A DNA stretch of 64,000 bases from NCBI RefSeq assembly GCF_000374105.1, contig NZ_KB893651.1:273838-337837 (forward strand), read 5' to 3'. The position numbers and the translations under genes were made by a program. Source of the DNA: Kangiella aquimarina DSM 16071 (GTDB taxonomy: Bacteria > Pseudomonadota > Gammaproteobacteria > Enterobacterales > Kangiellaceae). The notes beneath the pieces were generated by a model. It saw only the letters and a program-made list of their open reading frames with translations, had not been told where the DNA came from and ran no database searches. Each line of letters opens with the position of its first letter. Position 1 is the first letter of the stretch. This document shows, one piece after another, positions 1 through 9,154 of the stretch.

Positions 1-1
1 T

Positions 2-1030
2 AAGCCTGTAGATATTGCAGTTTTCTTACGTCAGTTAGCAATTATGATGAAAGCAGGTGTGCCATTAGTTCAGTCTTTTGACATTATTGGTAAGGGGCAT
101 GAAAACCCCAGCGTTCAGGACTTGGTGATGGATGTCAAACAGGACGTTGAGTCTGGTAATCCATTTGCGGAGTCTTTAAGAAAGCATCCTAAATACTTTG
201 ATGATTTGGTTTGTGACTTGATTCATGCGGGTGAACAGTCAGGTACCTTAGAGCAAATGTTAGATCGGATTGCAACTTATAAAGAAAAGTCAGAAGCCTT
301 GAAGTCTAAAATTAAATCCGCATTGATGTATCCAGCTGCTGTTGTAGTTGTTTCAATTGCTGTGACAGCGATCTTGCTTATTTATGTGGTACCAATGTTT
401 TCACAATTATTTGAAGGTGCGGGAGCGGATCTACCTGCATTCACACAAATGGTTGTAGACATGTCCGAAAACGTACAGCAGTATTGGTATTTATATTTAT
501 TTGTAATGATTGGCATAGTTGTGGCTTACTCCCAGTTGAATAAAAGCTCTCAGTCATTTAGAGATGGCAAAGATAAATTGCTTTTAAAGTTTCCTATTTT
601 TGGCCCATTGATCCAAAAGGCAGCTGTAGCAAGATACGCTCGTACATTGGCTACCACTTTTGCAGCGGGCGTACCTTTAGTTGACGCACTGGACTCTGCG
701 GCAGGAGCGTCAGGGAATGCGGTGTATAGAGATGCGATTAAAAAAATTAAAGAAGATGTTACCACCGGTTTGCAAATAAATATGGCAATGGCTTCAACAG
801 GAGTATTTCCTAATATGGTTACTCAAATGGTAGCCATTGGCGAAGAGTCGGGTGCTGTTGATACTATGTTAGCAAAAGTTGCGGATATATATGAACAAGA
901 AGTAGATGATGCTGTGGATGGTATCAGTTCACTTATTGAGCCTTTTGTAATTGTATTCCTTGGTACAGTCGTAGGTGGTTTAGTAGTTGCCATGTACTTA
1001 CCTGTATTCCAAATGGGAAGTGCATTCTAA
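2..1030 (+). CDS. pilC: Type IV pilus inner-membrane platform protein PilC (5' end missing)
   Basis: Polytopic inner-membrane protein of the type IV pilus assembly machine, to which the PilB/PilT ATPases dock. The open frame runs unbroken from base 2, and the codons before the first in-frame ATG (44) already encode the conserved start of a T2SSF domain (KPVDIAVFLRQLA), so the gene begins outside the window. Two T2SSF repeats are visible: one at the start and a second beginning around VARYARTLATTFAAGVPL, each followed by hydrophobic helices. The C-terminus ends in a long hydrophobic helix, as in complete PilC. pilD follows after 30 bp, the usual pilBCD order. Identity is secure; only the 5' part is missing. 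Confidence 0.95.
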   Translation, partial: KPVDIAVFLRQLAIMMKAGVPLVQSFDIIGKGHENPSVQDLVMDVKQDVESGNPFAESLRKHPKYFDDLVCDLIHAGEQSGTLEQMLDRIATYKEKSEALKSKIKSALMYPAAVVVVSIAVTAILLIYVVPMFSQLFEGAGADLPAFTQMVVDMSENVQQYWYLYLFVMIGIVVAYSQLNKSSQSFRDGKDKLLLKFPIFGPLIQKAAVARYARTLATTFAAGVPLVDALDSAAGASGNAVYRDAIKKIKEDVTTGLQINMAMASTGVFPNMVTQMVAIGEESGAVDTMLAKVADIYEQEVDDAVDGISSLIEPFVIVFLGTVVGGLVVAMYLPVFQMGSAF

Positions 1031-1060
1031 TCGTCCTAATACTACAGTAAAGTCAAAATA

Positions 1061-1969
1061 ATGATCGAAATACTTTCTTCAAACCTGCCCGTGTTGGCAG
1101 GTTTAGTTTTTATACTGGGGCTATTAACGGGGAGCTTTTTGAATGTGGTGATTCATAGGCTACCATTGATTTTAGGTAGAGAGTGGCGAGCAACTGCTAC
1201 AGAAATTTTGACCGAAGCAAATTGCAGCGTTTCATGCCCAAAAGATGAGCTACCTAAAAAGTACAACTTGATGACACCTGCTTCTGCATGCCCTAAATGC
1301 CATCATAAAATCACTGCCTTAGAAAATATTCCGGTTTTTAGCTGGTTGTTTCTTGGCGGTAAGTGCTCCAACTGCAAAACAAAGATCAGTGGCCGTTACC
1401 CTTTTGTGGAGCTATTGACAGCTCTCACATTTCTTGTCTGTGCAATTACCTTTGGTTGGTCTTGGTCTTTAGCGTTTGCTTTAATTTTTACCTGTTTTTT
1501 GATTGCTGGTAGTTTTATTGACTACGACCACAAGATTTTACCTGATCAATTGACTCTGCCTTTAGTTTGGATTGGTGTGACTGCGGCGCTTTGGCTAGCA
1601 CCAGCAGATTCGTTACCAGGGTTTGCGAAGGATCTTCCATCATCGGTGATAGGAGCCTTAGCAGGTTACTTGTCGTTATGGTCGATTTACTGGTTATTTA
1701 AACTTCTAACTGGTAAAGAAGGCATGGGTCACGGTGATTTTAAATTATTGGCAGCAATTGGCGCTTTTCTTGGTTGGCAAATGCTCCCTCTTGTGATTCT
1801 ATTATCAACGGTTACAGGCGCAGTTTTAGGCATTATTACCATGGTTATCAGCAAAAAAGGGCGTGATTATAAAATACCGTTTGGGCCATTTTTAGCAATT
1901 GCAGGCTGGATTGCGTTAATCTGGGGTGAAACGATAACCAATACCTATATTCAGATGCTACAGCCATAG
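1061..1969 (+). CDS. pilD: Prepilin peptidase / N-methyltransferase PilD
   Basis: Bifunctional aspartic protease of the inner membrane (family A24A) that cleaves and N-methylates type IV prepilins and pseudopilins. The cytoplasmic loop carries two CxxC pairs (C77/C80 and C102/C105), typical of the bifunctional class. The two catalytic aspartates are visible: D154 in FIDYDHKILPD and D226 in the GHGDFKL motif. The protein has 302 residues, slightly above the usual ~290, with about seven to eight hydrophobic segments. It lies 30 bp after pilC, so the two are probably cotranscribed. Confidence 0.96.
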   Translation: MIEILSSNLPVLAGLVFILGLLTGSFLNVVIHRLPLILGREWRATATEILTEANCSVSCPKDELPKKYNLMTPASACPKCHHKITALENIPVFSWLFLGGKCSNCKTKISGRYPFVELLTALTFLVCAITFGWSWSLAFALIFTCFLIAGSFIDYDHKILPDQLTLPLVWIGVTAALWLAPADSLPGFAKDLPSSVIGALAGYLSLWSIYWLFKLLTGKEGMGHGDFKLLAAIGAFLGWQMLPLVILLSTVTGAVLGIITMVISKKGRDYKIPFGPFLAIAGWIALIWGETITNTYIQMLQP

Positions 1970-2082
1970 CAACCCCCGAAGTGGATAGTGGCAAAATGAG
2001 TACCCAGTGGGGCAGACCCTTTGTCCGTACACAAGGGCTGGGGAGCTGAAGCTTGCTCCAACAGGAAATCATCTAGATTACT

Positions 2083-2682
2083 ATGACTTATAAAGTTGCA
2101 TTAACAGGTGGCATAGCAAGCGGTAAAACTGCTGTCAGCGATATGTTTGCTGAACAGGGAGTTACTGTCATAGATGCAGATGTTATAGCACGAGAAGTGG
2201 TAGCTAAAGGTTCTCAAGCCTTGCAAGCGCTTACCGAACACTTTGGCCGTGACGTCCTGACAGCTCAGGGAGAGCTGGATCGGAAAAAGTTACGCAACAA
2301 AGTCTTTTCTAACGAGCAGGATAGGATGTGGCTTAATAACCTTCTTCACCCACTTATCCGACAAGAAATGAAGCGACGCCAAGAGCTTGCTGATTCAGTA
2401 TATTCAATCAGTGTTATCCCATTACTTTATGAGAGTGGGCAATGTAAGGATTATGATAGAGTCTTGGTTGTAGACTGTGCTGAAGATGTCCAGCTTGAGC
2501 GTTTAATGGCACGTGACCTCTCTTCAAGAGAGCAAGCTCAGGCCATTTTGGATAAGCAGGCCGACCGTAAGCAACGCTTATCTATTGCGGATGATGTGAT
2601 TGTTAATGACTCAGATTTGCATTCCCTCAGACAAAGCGTTATAACGCTTGATAACCAATACAGGCAATTAGCAAGGAAATAG
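2083..2682 (+). CDS. coaE: Dephospho-CoA kinase
   Basis: Cytoplasmic kinase for the last step of coenzyme A synthesis, phosphorylating the 3'-hydroxyl of dephospho-CoA with ATP. The P-loop GGIASGKT is at residues 9-16, followed by the DADVIAREVV segment that is conserved in this family. The length of 199 residues is normal. It follows pilD by 113 bp and is followed within 10 bp by zapD, the common pilD-coaE-zapD order of gammaproteobacteria. The yacG gene that often follows zapD is not present here. Confidence 0.96.
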   Translation: MTYKVALTGGIASGKTAVSDMFAEQGVTVIDADVIAREVVAKGSQALQALTEHFGRDVLTAQGELDRKKLRNKVFSNEQDRMWLNNLLHPLIRQEMKRRQELADSVYSISVIPLLYESGQCKDYDRVLVVDCAEDVQLERLMARDLSSREQAQAILDKQADRKQRLSIADDVIVNDSDLHSLRQSVITLDNQYRQLARK

Positions 2683-2688
2683 GCATTG

Positions 2689-3456
2689 ATGCCCGAAGCT
2701 GCCAGTTATATCTTGTATGAGCATCCGCTCAATGAGCAGATACGCACTTATCTGCGCCTTGAAAATCTATTTAATATTCAACAAGAATTACAATCCATAG
2801 ATTCAGTAGCTTCGCATATTGCTGCCTTGCATAATCTGTGGGAAATTTTGGACTGTCTTGACCGCGGCGATTTAAAAGCTGAACTGCTTAAAGAGCTGGA
2901 ACAGCAGAAGAATCATTTCAAACAACTAGAAGCCAGTCCATACATTGATGATGTTAAGTTGAAGCGTTTTTTAGAGCAGCTGCAACAACTTTATTTATGG
3001 GTGGCAAATTATCAGGGAAAGTTTGGGGCAACACTACGTCAGGATCGCTTTATCGATTTAATTAAACACAGAATACGGATTCCAGGTGCATCCTGCAGTT
3101 TTGACCTACCTGAGTTACATCAGTTTTTACAGCAGCCAGTTAACTATCGCCAACAGAAATTCAGTGAGTGGTTTGAGCATTTTGATGGATTAAACAAGTG
3201 CCTCAAAGTCTTACTGAGGTTATATCGTGAGAATGGACAGTTTATCGATGCTAAGACGGTGAATGGCTCCTATCAGCATAACTTTGATAAAAAACAGAAT
3301 CCGCATTTAATTCGGGTCAAACTACCAATTGCAACTAGTGTCTACCCTGAAATCAGTGGTTCTAAATACTGCTTCACGGTTCGGTTCATTCAGCCTGGAG
3401 AGGGTGAGCAAAGGGTGTTATCAGATGACACCAGTTTTCAAGTGGCTATTTGTTAG
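2689..3456 (+). CDS. zapD: Cell division protein ZapD
   Basis: Cytoplasmic FtsZ-binding protein (formerly YacF, DUF1342) that crosslinks FtsZ filaments at the division ring. The start YILYEHPLNEQIRTYLRLE matches the conserved N-terminus of ZapD, and the 255-residue length is normal. I chose ATG 2689 because it lies about 11 bases after the AAGGAA sequence; an in-frame TTG just before it (2686) is the alternative. It follows coaE by a few bases and is probably cotranscribed with it. Confidence 0.93.
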   Translation: MPEAASYILYEHPLNEQIRTYLRLENLFNIQQELQSIDSVASHIAALHNLWEILDCLDRGDLKAELLKELEQQKNHFKQLEASPYIDDVKLKRFLEQLQQLYLWVANYQGKFGATLRQDRFIDLIKHRIRIPGASCSFDLPELHQFLQQPVNYRQQKFSEWFEHFDGLNKCLKVLLRLYRENGQFIDAKTVNGSYQHNFDKKQNPHLIRVKLPIATSVYPEISGSKYCFTVRFIQPGEGEQRVLSDDTSFQVAIC

Positions 3457-3561
3457 CAGTGGTCGGCCTGTCTTTGTCAGTCCAAGCAAGATGATATAAA
3501 TAACGCATTCTGTTTTTTCTTTTGATACTATAAATCATAACGGATTTAATAAGGTTACGAT

Positions 3562-4431
3562 ATGGCTCTCTTATCTCTCATCATTGCATTGTTGTTTGAA
3601 CGTTATTTTCATACTGGCTCTAGCGAAGAGCGTGAGAAGTTCAGTAATGCTGGCTGGTTTGTGTCATATCAGAAACGATTGGCTAGCTCATTTGGCGAGC
3701 AGTCCTGGTTTAAAGGCTGGCTGGCTGAAGCCATACTAATCCTACTCCCTGTACTACTAATTTTTCTATTGTTCGAATCACTGGAAGACGGATTTCTTTC
3801 CTCATTATTTAGTGTAGCCTTAGCCGTAGTTATTCTGGTTCATTGCCTTGGTCCCGAGTCCCCTAGAAAGTCATTACGCGGCTACTTTTCTGACATTGCA
3901 AACGATGATGAGCAGGGTGCTTATGAGCATGCCGCAAAATTTGCAGGAAAAGAAGCTGATGACTGGGAGCAGACCCAGCGTATGGTTAGCGAAGCTATTT
4001 TCACAGAAACTCAGCGTCGCTATGCTGCGGTGGTTATCTGGTTTGTATTACTGGGCCCTGCTGGAGCACTGTTATATCGTCTTTTAGATTGGTATCTGGC
4101 CAACAACCCTGAAGGATCCTTATCAGCACCGCTAAAGACCGTGATGGACTGGGTAGCAGGCAGGGTTTCTGCTTTGGCTTACCTTCTTGCGGGCGACATG
4201 GCGTCGGGTGTTTCTAGAATTAAGAAGCAATTTTTTAACCTTAATGTCGGTGGTATGGAGTTGATAGAAGCAACAGGAGTTGCAGCAATTGGGCCTATTC
4301 TAGACTGCGAAACTCAGCAAAAACAAAAGGTTGCAGAAAACCTTTGCGCCCTTAAGCTAACAGAGCGAACAGGTGTCATTCTATTTGCCTTTGTCGCAGT
4401 TATGTCTTTATTAGGATGGACCTTCTTCTAG
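3562..4431 (+). CDS. ampE: AmpE-like regulatory membrane protein
   Basis: Inner-membrane protein of the AmpE family. AmpE was first described together with the amidase AmpD in beta-lactamase signalling, but its own biochemical role remains unclear. The first residues MALLSLIIALLFERYF fit the family's N-terminus. Hydrophobic segments lie around residues 55-95, 155-175 and 270-289, and the 289-residue length is close to E. coli AmpE. In E. coli ampE also lies upstream of the aceE operon, which supports the call. Unlike E. coli, no ampD gene is adjacent. Confidence 0.85.
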   Translation: MALLSLIIALLFERYFHTGSSEEREKFSNAGWFVSYQKRLASSFGEQSWFKGWLAEAILILLPVLLIFLLFESLEDGFLSSLFSVALAVVILVHCLGPESPRKSLRGYFSDIANDDEQGAYEHAAKFAGKEADDWEQTQRMVSEAIFTETQRRYAAVVIWFVLLGPAGALLYRLLDWYLANNPEGSLSAPLKTVMDWVAGRVSALAYLLAGDMASGVSRIKKQFFNLNVGGMELIEATGVAAIGPILDCETQQKQKVAENLCALKLTERTGVILFAFVAVMSLLGWTFF

Positions 4432-4456
4432 ATGGTTAACGGGTGTTAATTATTGG

Positions 4457-4473
4457 CACTGGTTTGACCTAAC
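4457..4473 (+). promoter_or_regulatory. Candidate GntR/FadR-family operator upstream of aceE
   Basis: The sequence CACTGGTTTGACCTAAC contains the symmetrical core GGT-N3-ACC that PdhR and FadR proteins of the GntR family recognise. It lies about 190 bp before aceE. The core fits both factors, and no regulator gene is adjacent, so the cognate protein is inferred only. Confidence 0.4.
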
Positions 4474-4662
4474 TCATTGAGCCGTTAAAAGCGGTTGTCA
4501 AAAGTATCTTTTTCACTAGATTTTGTCTATGATGGGCACTTTACGAATTTTAGTAAAGTTGCTTAACATTTGTTAAATAATGTTGAAGCTATCTTGTAAT
4601 AGACCACTGCTACTGAAGCGCCATTCAGGCAATCAGCGCAGGGCCAATAGAAAGGCAAGAAT

Positions 4663-7344
4663 ATGACACAAGATCAAAACAATGAAGCGGTACAACAAGA
4701 CGTTGATCCTATTGAAACTCAAGAGTGGCTTGATGCCCTTGACGCTGTCATGGCGGAAGAAGGTGTTGAACGAGCTCACTATCTGTTAGAAAAGTTGGTC
4801 GCGAAAGCTCGTCGCGCTGGTGCAAACCTACCATTCGATCTAACAACTGCTTACCTGAATACTATTCCTCCATCACAAGAAGCACATATGCCTGGTGATC
4901 AGGAAATGGAGCGTCGATTACGAGCCATTATTCGTTGGAATGCGATTGCGATTGTGTTGCAGGCTTCCAAGAAAGATCTTGAGTTGGGCGGACACTTATC
5001 AAGCTTTGCTTCGAGTGCAACATTATATGATGTTGGTTTTAACCACTTTTTCCATGGCGCTACCGATGAGCACGGTGGTGATTTGATTTATTACCAGGGG
5101 CATTGTTCTCCCGGTATTTACGCCCGAGCGTTTCTAGAAGGGCGCTTGAGCGAAGACCAACTGGCCAATTTCCGCCAGGAAGTTGATGGTAAAGGGCTAT
5201 CATCGTATCCACACCCATGGTTAATGCCTGAGTTCTGGCAGTTCCCAACCGTTTCTATGGGCCTCGGTCCTATTCAGGCTATTTATCAGGCTCGTTTCTT
5301 GAAGTACCTTGAAGATCGTGGTCTTGCTAAAACCAAAGGCCGTAAGGTATGGGCCTTCTTAGGCGACGGTGAAATGGATGAGCCTGAATCAATGGGTGCC
5401 ATTGGCTTAGCAGGTCGAGAAAAACTCGATAACCTGATTTTCGTCGTTAACTGTAACCTTCAGCGTTTAGACGGCCCGGTTCGCGGTAATGGCAAAATCA
5501 TTCAGGAACTGGAAGGTGAATTCCGTGGCGCAGGTTGGAACGTACTGAAAGTGATTTGGGGACGTTACTGGGATCCATTAATTGCACGTGATACTGAGGG
5601 TCGCCTGTTAAAAGTCATGAACGAAACCGTTGATGGCGAATATCAAAATTGCAAAGCCAAAGGCGGCGCTTATACGCGTGAGCATTTCTTCGGTAAAGAC
5701 CCTAAGCTACTGGAAATGGTTGCCAATATGTCTGATGAAGATATCTGGCGCTTGAACCGAGGCGGTCATGATCCGCATAAGGTCTACGCTGCATATCATC
5801 GTGCGGTGAATACTGAAGGCCAGCCAACAGTAATCCTTGCCAAGACCGTTAAAGGTTATGGCATGGGCTCTTCAGGTGAAGGGAAAAACATTTCTCACCA
5901 AGTTAAGAAGATGAATCTGGAAGCGCTGAAACACTTCCGCGATCGTTTCAATGTACCAATTCCAGACGACAAGCTAGAAGAAGTGCCTTTATATCATCCT
6001 GGTGAAGACAGTGATGAGATTAAATATTTGCGTGAGCGTCGTGAAAAACTGGGAGGGTACCTACCCGCGCGTCGTCCACAATCTGACACTCTGGATATCC
6101 CGGCGCTCTCTGCTTTTGAACCATTACTGAAAGCAACTGGAGATCGTGAGATTTCCACTACCATGGCATTTGTACGTGCCCTGAATATCTTATTGAAAGA
6201 TAAAGGGCTAAAAGAGCGAATAGTGCCAATCATCCCTGATGAAGCTCGAACCTTCGGTATGGAAGGTTTGTTCCGACAAATCGGTATTTACTCTTCCTCA
6301 GGCCAGTTATATGAACCAGTCGATTCTGATCAGATCATGTATTATCGCGAAGATAAGAAAGGTCAGATTCTGGAAGAGGGCATTAACGAAGCGGGCGCCA
6401 TGTCATCCTGGATGGCCGCAGCAACCAGTTATTCAAGTAATAACTTGCCGATGATTCCTTTCTACGTCTATTACTCTATGTTCGGCTTCCAGCGTATTGG
6501 TGATTTAGCCTGGGCTGCAGGTGATATGCAGGCGCGTGGATTCCTGATTGGTGCGACTTCTGGCCGTACAACCTTGAATGGCGAAGGTTTGCAGCATCAG
6601 GATGGCCATAGCCATATGATCTCAGCGACCATTCCAAACTGTATCAGCTATGACCCAACCTATGCACACGAAGTGGCGGTTATTATTCGTGAAGGTTTGC
6701 GTCGTATGTACCGCGATCAGGAAAATGTTTTCTACTATATTACGACCCTTAACGAAAACTATCCGCATCCTGATATGCCTGAAGGTTCCGAAGAGGGCAT
6801 TATCAAGGGTATGTATTTGTTGCATGACAATAAATCTCGCAAGAAAGCTCCGCGTGTTCAGTTAATGGGCTCAGGTGCGATATTGCGTGAAGTTGAATAT
6901 GCCGCTGAGTTATTGGAAAAGGACTTTGGTGTACTTTCGGATATCTGGTCAGTAACCAGTTTCACTGAGTTGCGTCGCGAAGGATTGGCGGTTGAGCGTG
7001 AAAATATGCTTAATCCGACCAAGAAACCTAAGCAGACTTATGTCGAGCAGTGCTTGGCTAAGCAGAAAGGCCCTGTTATTGCGGCAACTGATTACATGAA
7101 GTCATACGCCGATCAAATTCGTAACTTTGTACCACAGCGTTATACGGTACTGGGTACGGATGGTTTTGGTCGTTCAGACAGTCGTGAAAACTTGCGCCGT
7201 TTCTTTGAAGTGGATCGTTACTATATCGTGTTGGCTGCGCTTAAAACCTTGGCTGATGAGGGTGAGATCGATGTGAAAGAAGTCACCAAGGCTATCAAGC
7301 GTTACAACATCGATACTGATAAAGCCGATCCGGCAACCCTGTAA
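4663..7344 (+). CDS. aceE: Pyruvate dehydrogenase E1 component, homodimeric
   Basis: Thiamine-diphosphate enzyme that decarboxylates pyruvate and reductively acetylates the lipoyl groups of AceF. The ThDP/Mg motif begins GDGEMDEPE at residues 234-242 and ends in the NCN stretch near residue 264. The length of 893 residues is that of the single-chain gammaproteobacterial E1. The ATG at 4663 lies 12 bases downstream of AAAGG. aceF follows after 14 bp. The 231-bp upstream gap holds the GGT-N3-ACC operator candidate and small inverted repeats (4538-4544 with 4553-4559), but I see no convincing sigma-70 promoter. Confidence 0.98.
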   Translation: MTQDQNNEAVQQDVDPIETQEWLDALDAVMAEEGVERAHYLLEKLVAKARRAGANLPFDLTTAYLNTIPPSQEAHMPGDQEMERRLRAIIRWNAIAIVLQASKKDLELGGHLSSFASSATLYDVGFNHFFHGATDEHGGDLIYYQGHCSPGIYARAFLEGRLSEDQLANFRQEVDGKGLSSYPHPWLMPEFWQFPTVSMGLGPIQAIYQARFLKYLEDRGLAKTKGRKVWAFLGDGEMDEPESMGAIGLAGREKLDNLIFVVNCNLQRLDGPVRGNGKIIQELEGEFRGAGWNVLKVIWGRYWDPLIARDTEGRLLKVMNETVDGEYQNCKAKGGAYTREHFFGKDPKLLEMVANMSDEDIWRLNRGGHDPHKVYAAYHRAVNTEGQPTVILAKTVKGYGMGSSGEGKNISHQVKKMNLEALKHFRDRFNVPIPDDKLEEVPLYHPGEDSDEIKYLRERREKLGGYLPARRPQSDTLDIPALSAFEPLLKATGDREISTTMAFVRALNILLKDKGLKERIVPIIPDEARTFGMEGLFRQIGIYSSSGQLYEPVDSDQIMYYREDKKGQILEEGINEAGAMSSWMAAATSYSSNNLPMIPFYVYYSMFGFQRIGDLAWAAGDMQARGFLIGATSGRTTLNGEGLQHQDGHSHMISATIPNCISYDPTYAHEVAVIIREGLRRMYRDQENVFYYITTLNENYPHPDMPEGSEEGIIKGMYLLHDNKSRKKAPRVQLMGSGAILREVEYAAELLEKDFGVLSDIWSVTSFTELRREGLAVERENMLNPTKKPKQTYVEQCLAKQKGPVIAATDYMKSYADQIRNFVPQRYTVLGTDGFGRSDSRENLRRFFEVDRYYIVLAALKTLADEGEIDVKEVTKAIKRYNIDTDKADPATL

Positions 7345-7358
7345 CTGGAGGAATAATC

Positions 7359-9017
7359 GTGGCAGATATTACACAAGTAAAAGTCCCCGATATTGGTGAT
7401 GCCAGTGGGGTTGATGTTATTGAAGTTTTGGTCAATGTCGGTGACACCATCGATGTTGAAGACAGCTTGATCGTTCTTGAGACTGATAAAGCAACCATGG
7501 AAGTCCCTTCCAGCCATGCCGGAGTGGTCAAGTCTATAGACGTTAAGGTTGGCGATAAGGTTTCTGAAGGCGATGTGATTTTATCTATCGAAGCGACTGA
7601 AAATACCTCGGCAGCTGATAACTCAGAAGAGTCAAACGAAGAAGCAGCTGAAGAAGTAACAGAGGCTGACACTCAGCAAGAACAACAATCTGCAGATGCT
7701 TCCGAGCAAGATGAAGATGATAGTGATGGTGCTGAAGAGAAAGAAGAACCCTTAATCGTTCCCGACATTGGTGATGCCAGTGATGTGGACGTGATTGAGG
7801 TTACCGTTAAAGCGGGCGACTCCGTTGAAAAAGACGATAGTCTGTTTGTGCTGGAAACGGAAAAGGCGACCATGGAAGTGCCTTCACCATCCGCCGGGAC
7901 CATTGTTTCCATGAGCGTTAAAGTTGGCGATAAAGTTAGTCAAGGTGACCAAATTGGAGTCATTAAGACGGCCGCCACCAAATCGACTAAGCCTAAAAAG
8001 CAACAGCAGCCTGCTGATGAACCAAAGCCTACTCAGGAAGCTCCAAAACAGGCCGATACACCTAAGCCGGCCCCTGTTTCTGATTATCCGGTACAGGCTC
8101 CAACCGAAGGTAAGTTAGTACACGCTAGCCCTGCAGTTCGCCGTTTGGCACGTGAGTTTGGTGCCGATCTGACTAAAGTTAAAGGGACTGGTCCCAAGTC
8201 TCGTATCATGAAAGAAGACGTTCAATCCTATATCAAGTTTGAACTGTCTCGTCCTAAAGCTACCGCCAGTTCTGGCGCTGTTGGAACTCCTGATTTACCA
8301 GAAATCGATTTCTCTAAATTTGGTGAGGTTGAGCAAAAGCCATTAAGCCGAATCCAGAAAATCAGTAGCGTGAACTTGCATCGCAACTGGACCATGATTC
8401 CTCATGTGACTCAGCATGAAGATGCTGACATTACGGATTTGGATGCTTTCCGTAAAAGTATGAAAGAGGAAGCGGCCAAAGAGGGTGTACGTTTAACACC
8501 ACTGGCGTTCATCATGAAGGCATTGGTTGCGAGTTTGAAAGCGTTCCCAACCTTTAACGCTTCCCTGGCTAATGATGGTGAAAATCTTATCCTGAAGAAG
8601 TACTACAATATCGGTGTAGCGGTTGATACGCCAGATGGTTTAGTTGTGCCAGTAATTCGCGATGTGGATAAGAAATCAGTCTATGAGCTGGCAAAAGAGC
8701 TAGGTGAAGTCTCTGAAAAGGCACGAGACAAGAAGCTTGGCGCGGCAGATATGCAAGGTAGTTGCTTTACCATCTCCTCACTTGGGGGCATTGGTGGTAC
8801 CTCCTTTACGCCAATTGTGAATTGGCCTGATGTTGCCATTCTTGGTCTATCGCGTAATCAGATGAAGCCAGTCTGGAATGGTAAGGAATTTGAGCCACGC
8901 ATGATGTTGCCGATGTCCTTATCTTACGACCATCGTGTGATTGATGGTGCTGTAGCAGCTCGTTTTATTGTGCATCTATCGAAGATGTTGGGCGATATCA
9001 GACGAGTAATACTATAA
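7359..9017 (+). CDS. aceF: Dihydrolipoyllysine acetyltransferase (PDH E2)
   Basis: Core of the pyruvate dehydrogenase complex, transferring acetyl groups from lipoyl-lysine to CoA. Two lipoyl domains are visible, with lysines K44 and K169 in ETDKATMEVP and ETEKATMEVP, joined by an acidic linker and followed by a Pro/Lys-rich linker. The peripheral subunit-binding domain spans about 255-292 (HASPAVRRLAREFG). The catalytic domain ends in the DHRVIDG motif with H525 and D529. Translation starts at GTG 7359, well supported by GGAGG eight bases upstream. E. coli has three lipoyl domains; two are common elsewhere. Confidence 0.98.
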   Translation: MADITQVKVPDIGDASGVDVIEVLVNVGDTIDVEDSLIVLETDKATMEVPSSHAGVVKSIDVKVGDKVSEGDVILSIEATENTSAADNSEESNEEAAEEVTEADTQQEQQSADASEQDEDDSDGAEEKEEPLIVPDIGDASDVDVIEVTVKAGDSVEKDDSLFVLETEKATMEVPSPSAGTIVSMSVKVGDKVSQGDQIGVIKTAATKSTKPKKQQQPADEPKPTQEAPKQADTPKPAPVSDYPVQAPTEGKLVHASPAVRRLAREFGADLTKVKGTGPKSRIMKEDVQSYIKFELSRPKATASSGAVGTPDLPEIDFSKFGEVEQKPLSRIQKISSVNLHRNWTMIPHVTQHEDADITDLDAFRKSMKEEAAKEGVRLTPLAFIMKALVASLKAFPTFNASLANDGENLILKKYYNIGVAVDTPDGLVVPVIRDVDKKSVYELAKELGEVSEKARDKKLGAADMQGSCFTISSLGGIGGTSFTPIVNWPDVAILGLSRNQMKPVWNGKEFEPRMMLPMSLSYDHRVIDGAVAARFIVHLSKMLGDIRRVIL

Positions 9018-9072
9018 CTGCCTGAAAACAGCGAATTGATTGATGATTTTTCAGTCAGTTCAGGTAAAATAC

Positions 9073-9091
9073 GCCACTCTTTTGGAGTGGC
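9073..9091 (+). other. Hairpin between aceF and lpdA
   Basis: GCCACTC and GAGTGGC form a perfect 7-bp stem with a 5-base loop in the 137-bp aceF-lpdA gap. No T-run follows, so it is not a standard terminator; it could stabilise or process the aceEF transcript. A TAAAAT box at 9065-9070 just before it might be a weak -10 for a separate lpdA transcript, but its -35 spacing is poor. Confidence 0.4.
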
Positions 9092-9154
9092 CAATACAAT
9101 TTAGTCAATTTGTGAGCCTTAAGCTCCGAATTCAGATACAAAAAAGAGGATCCC

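Noticed and set aside
4538-4576. ACTTTAC/GTAAAGT and TTAAC/GTTAA repeats before aceE as a terminator of ampE
   Set aside because: Stems are short and AT-rich without a T-run; they may be regulatory but I cannot support a call.
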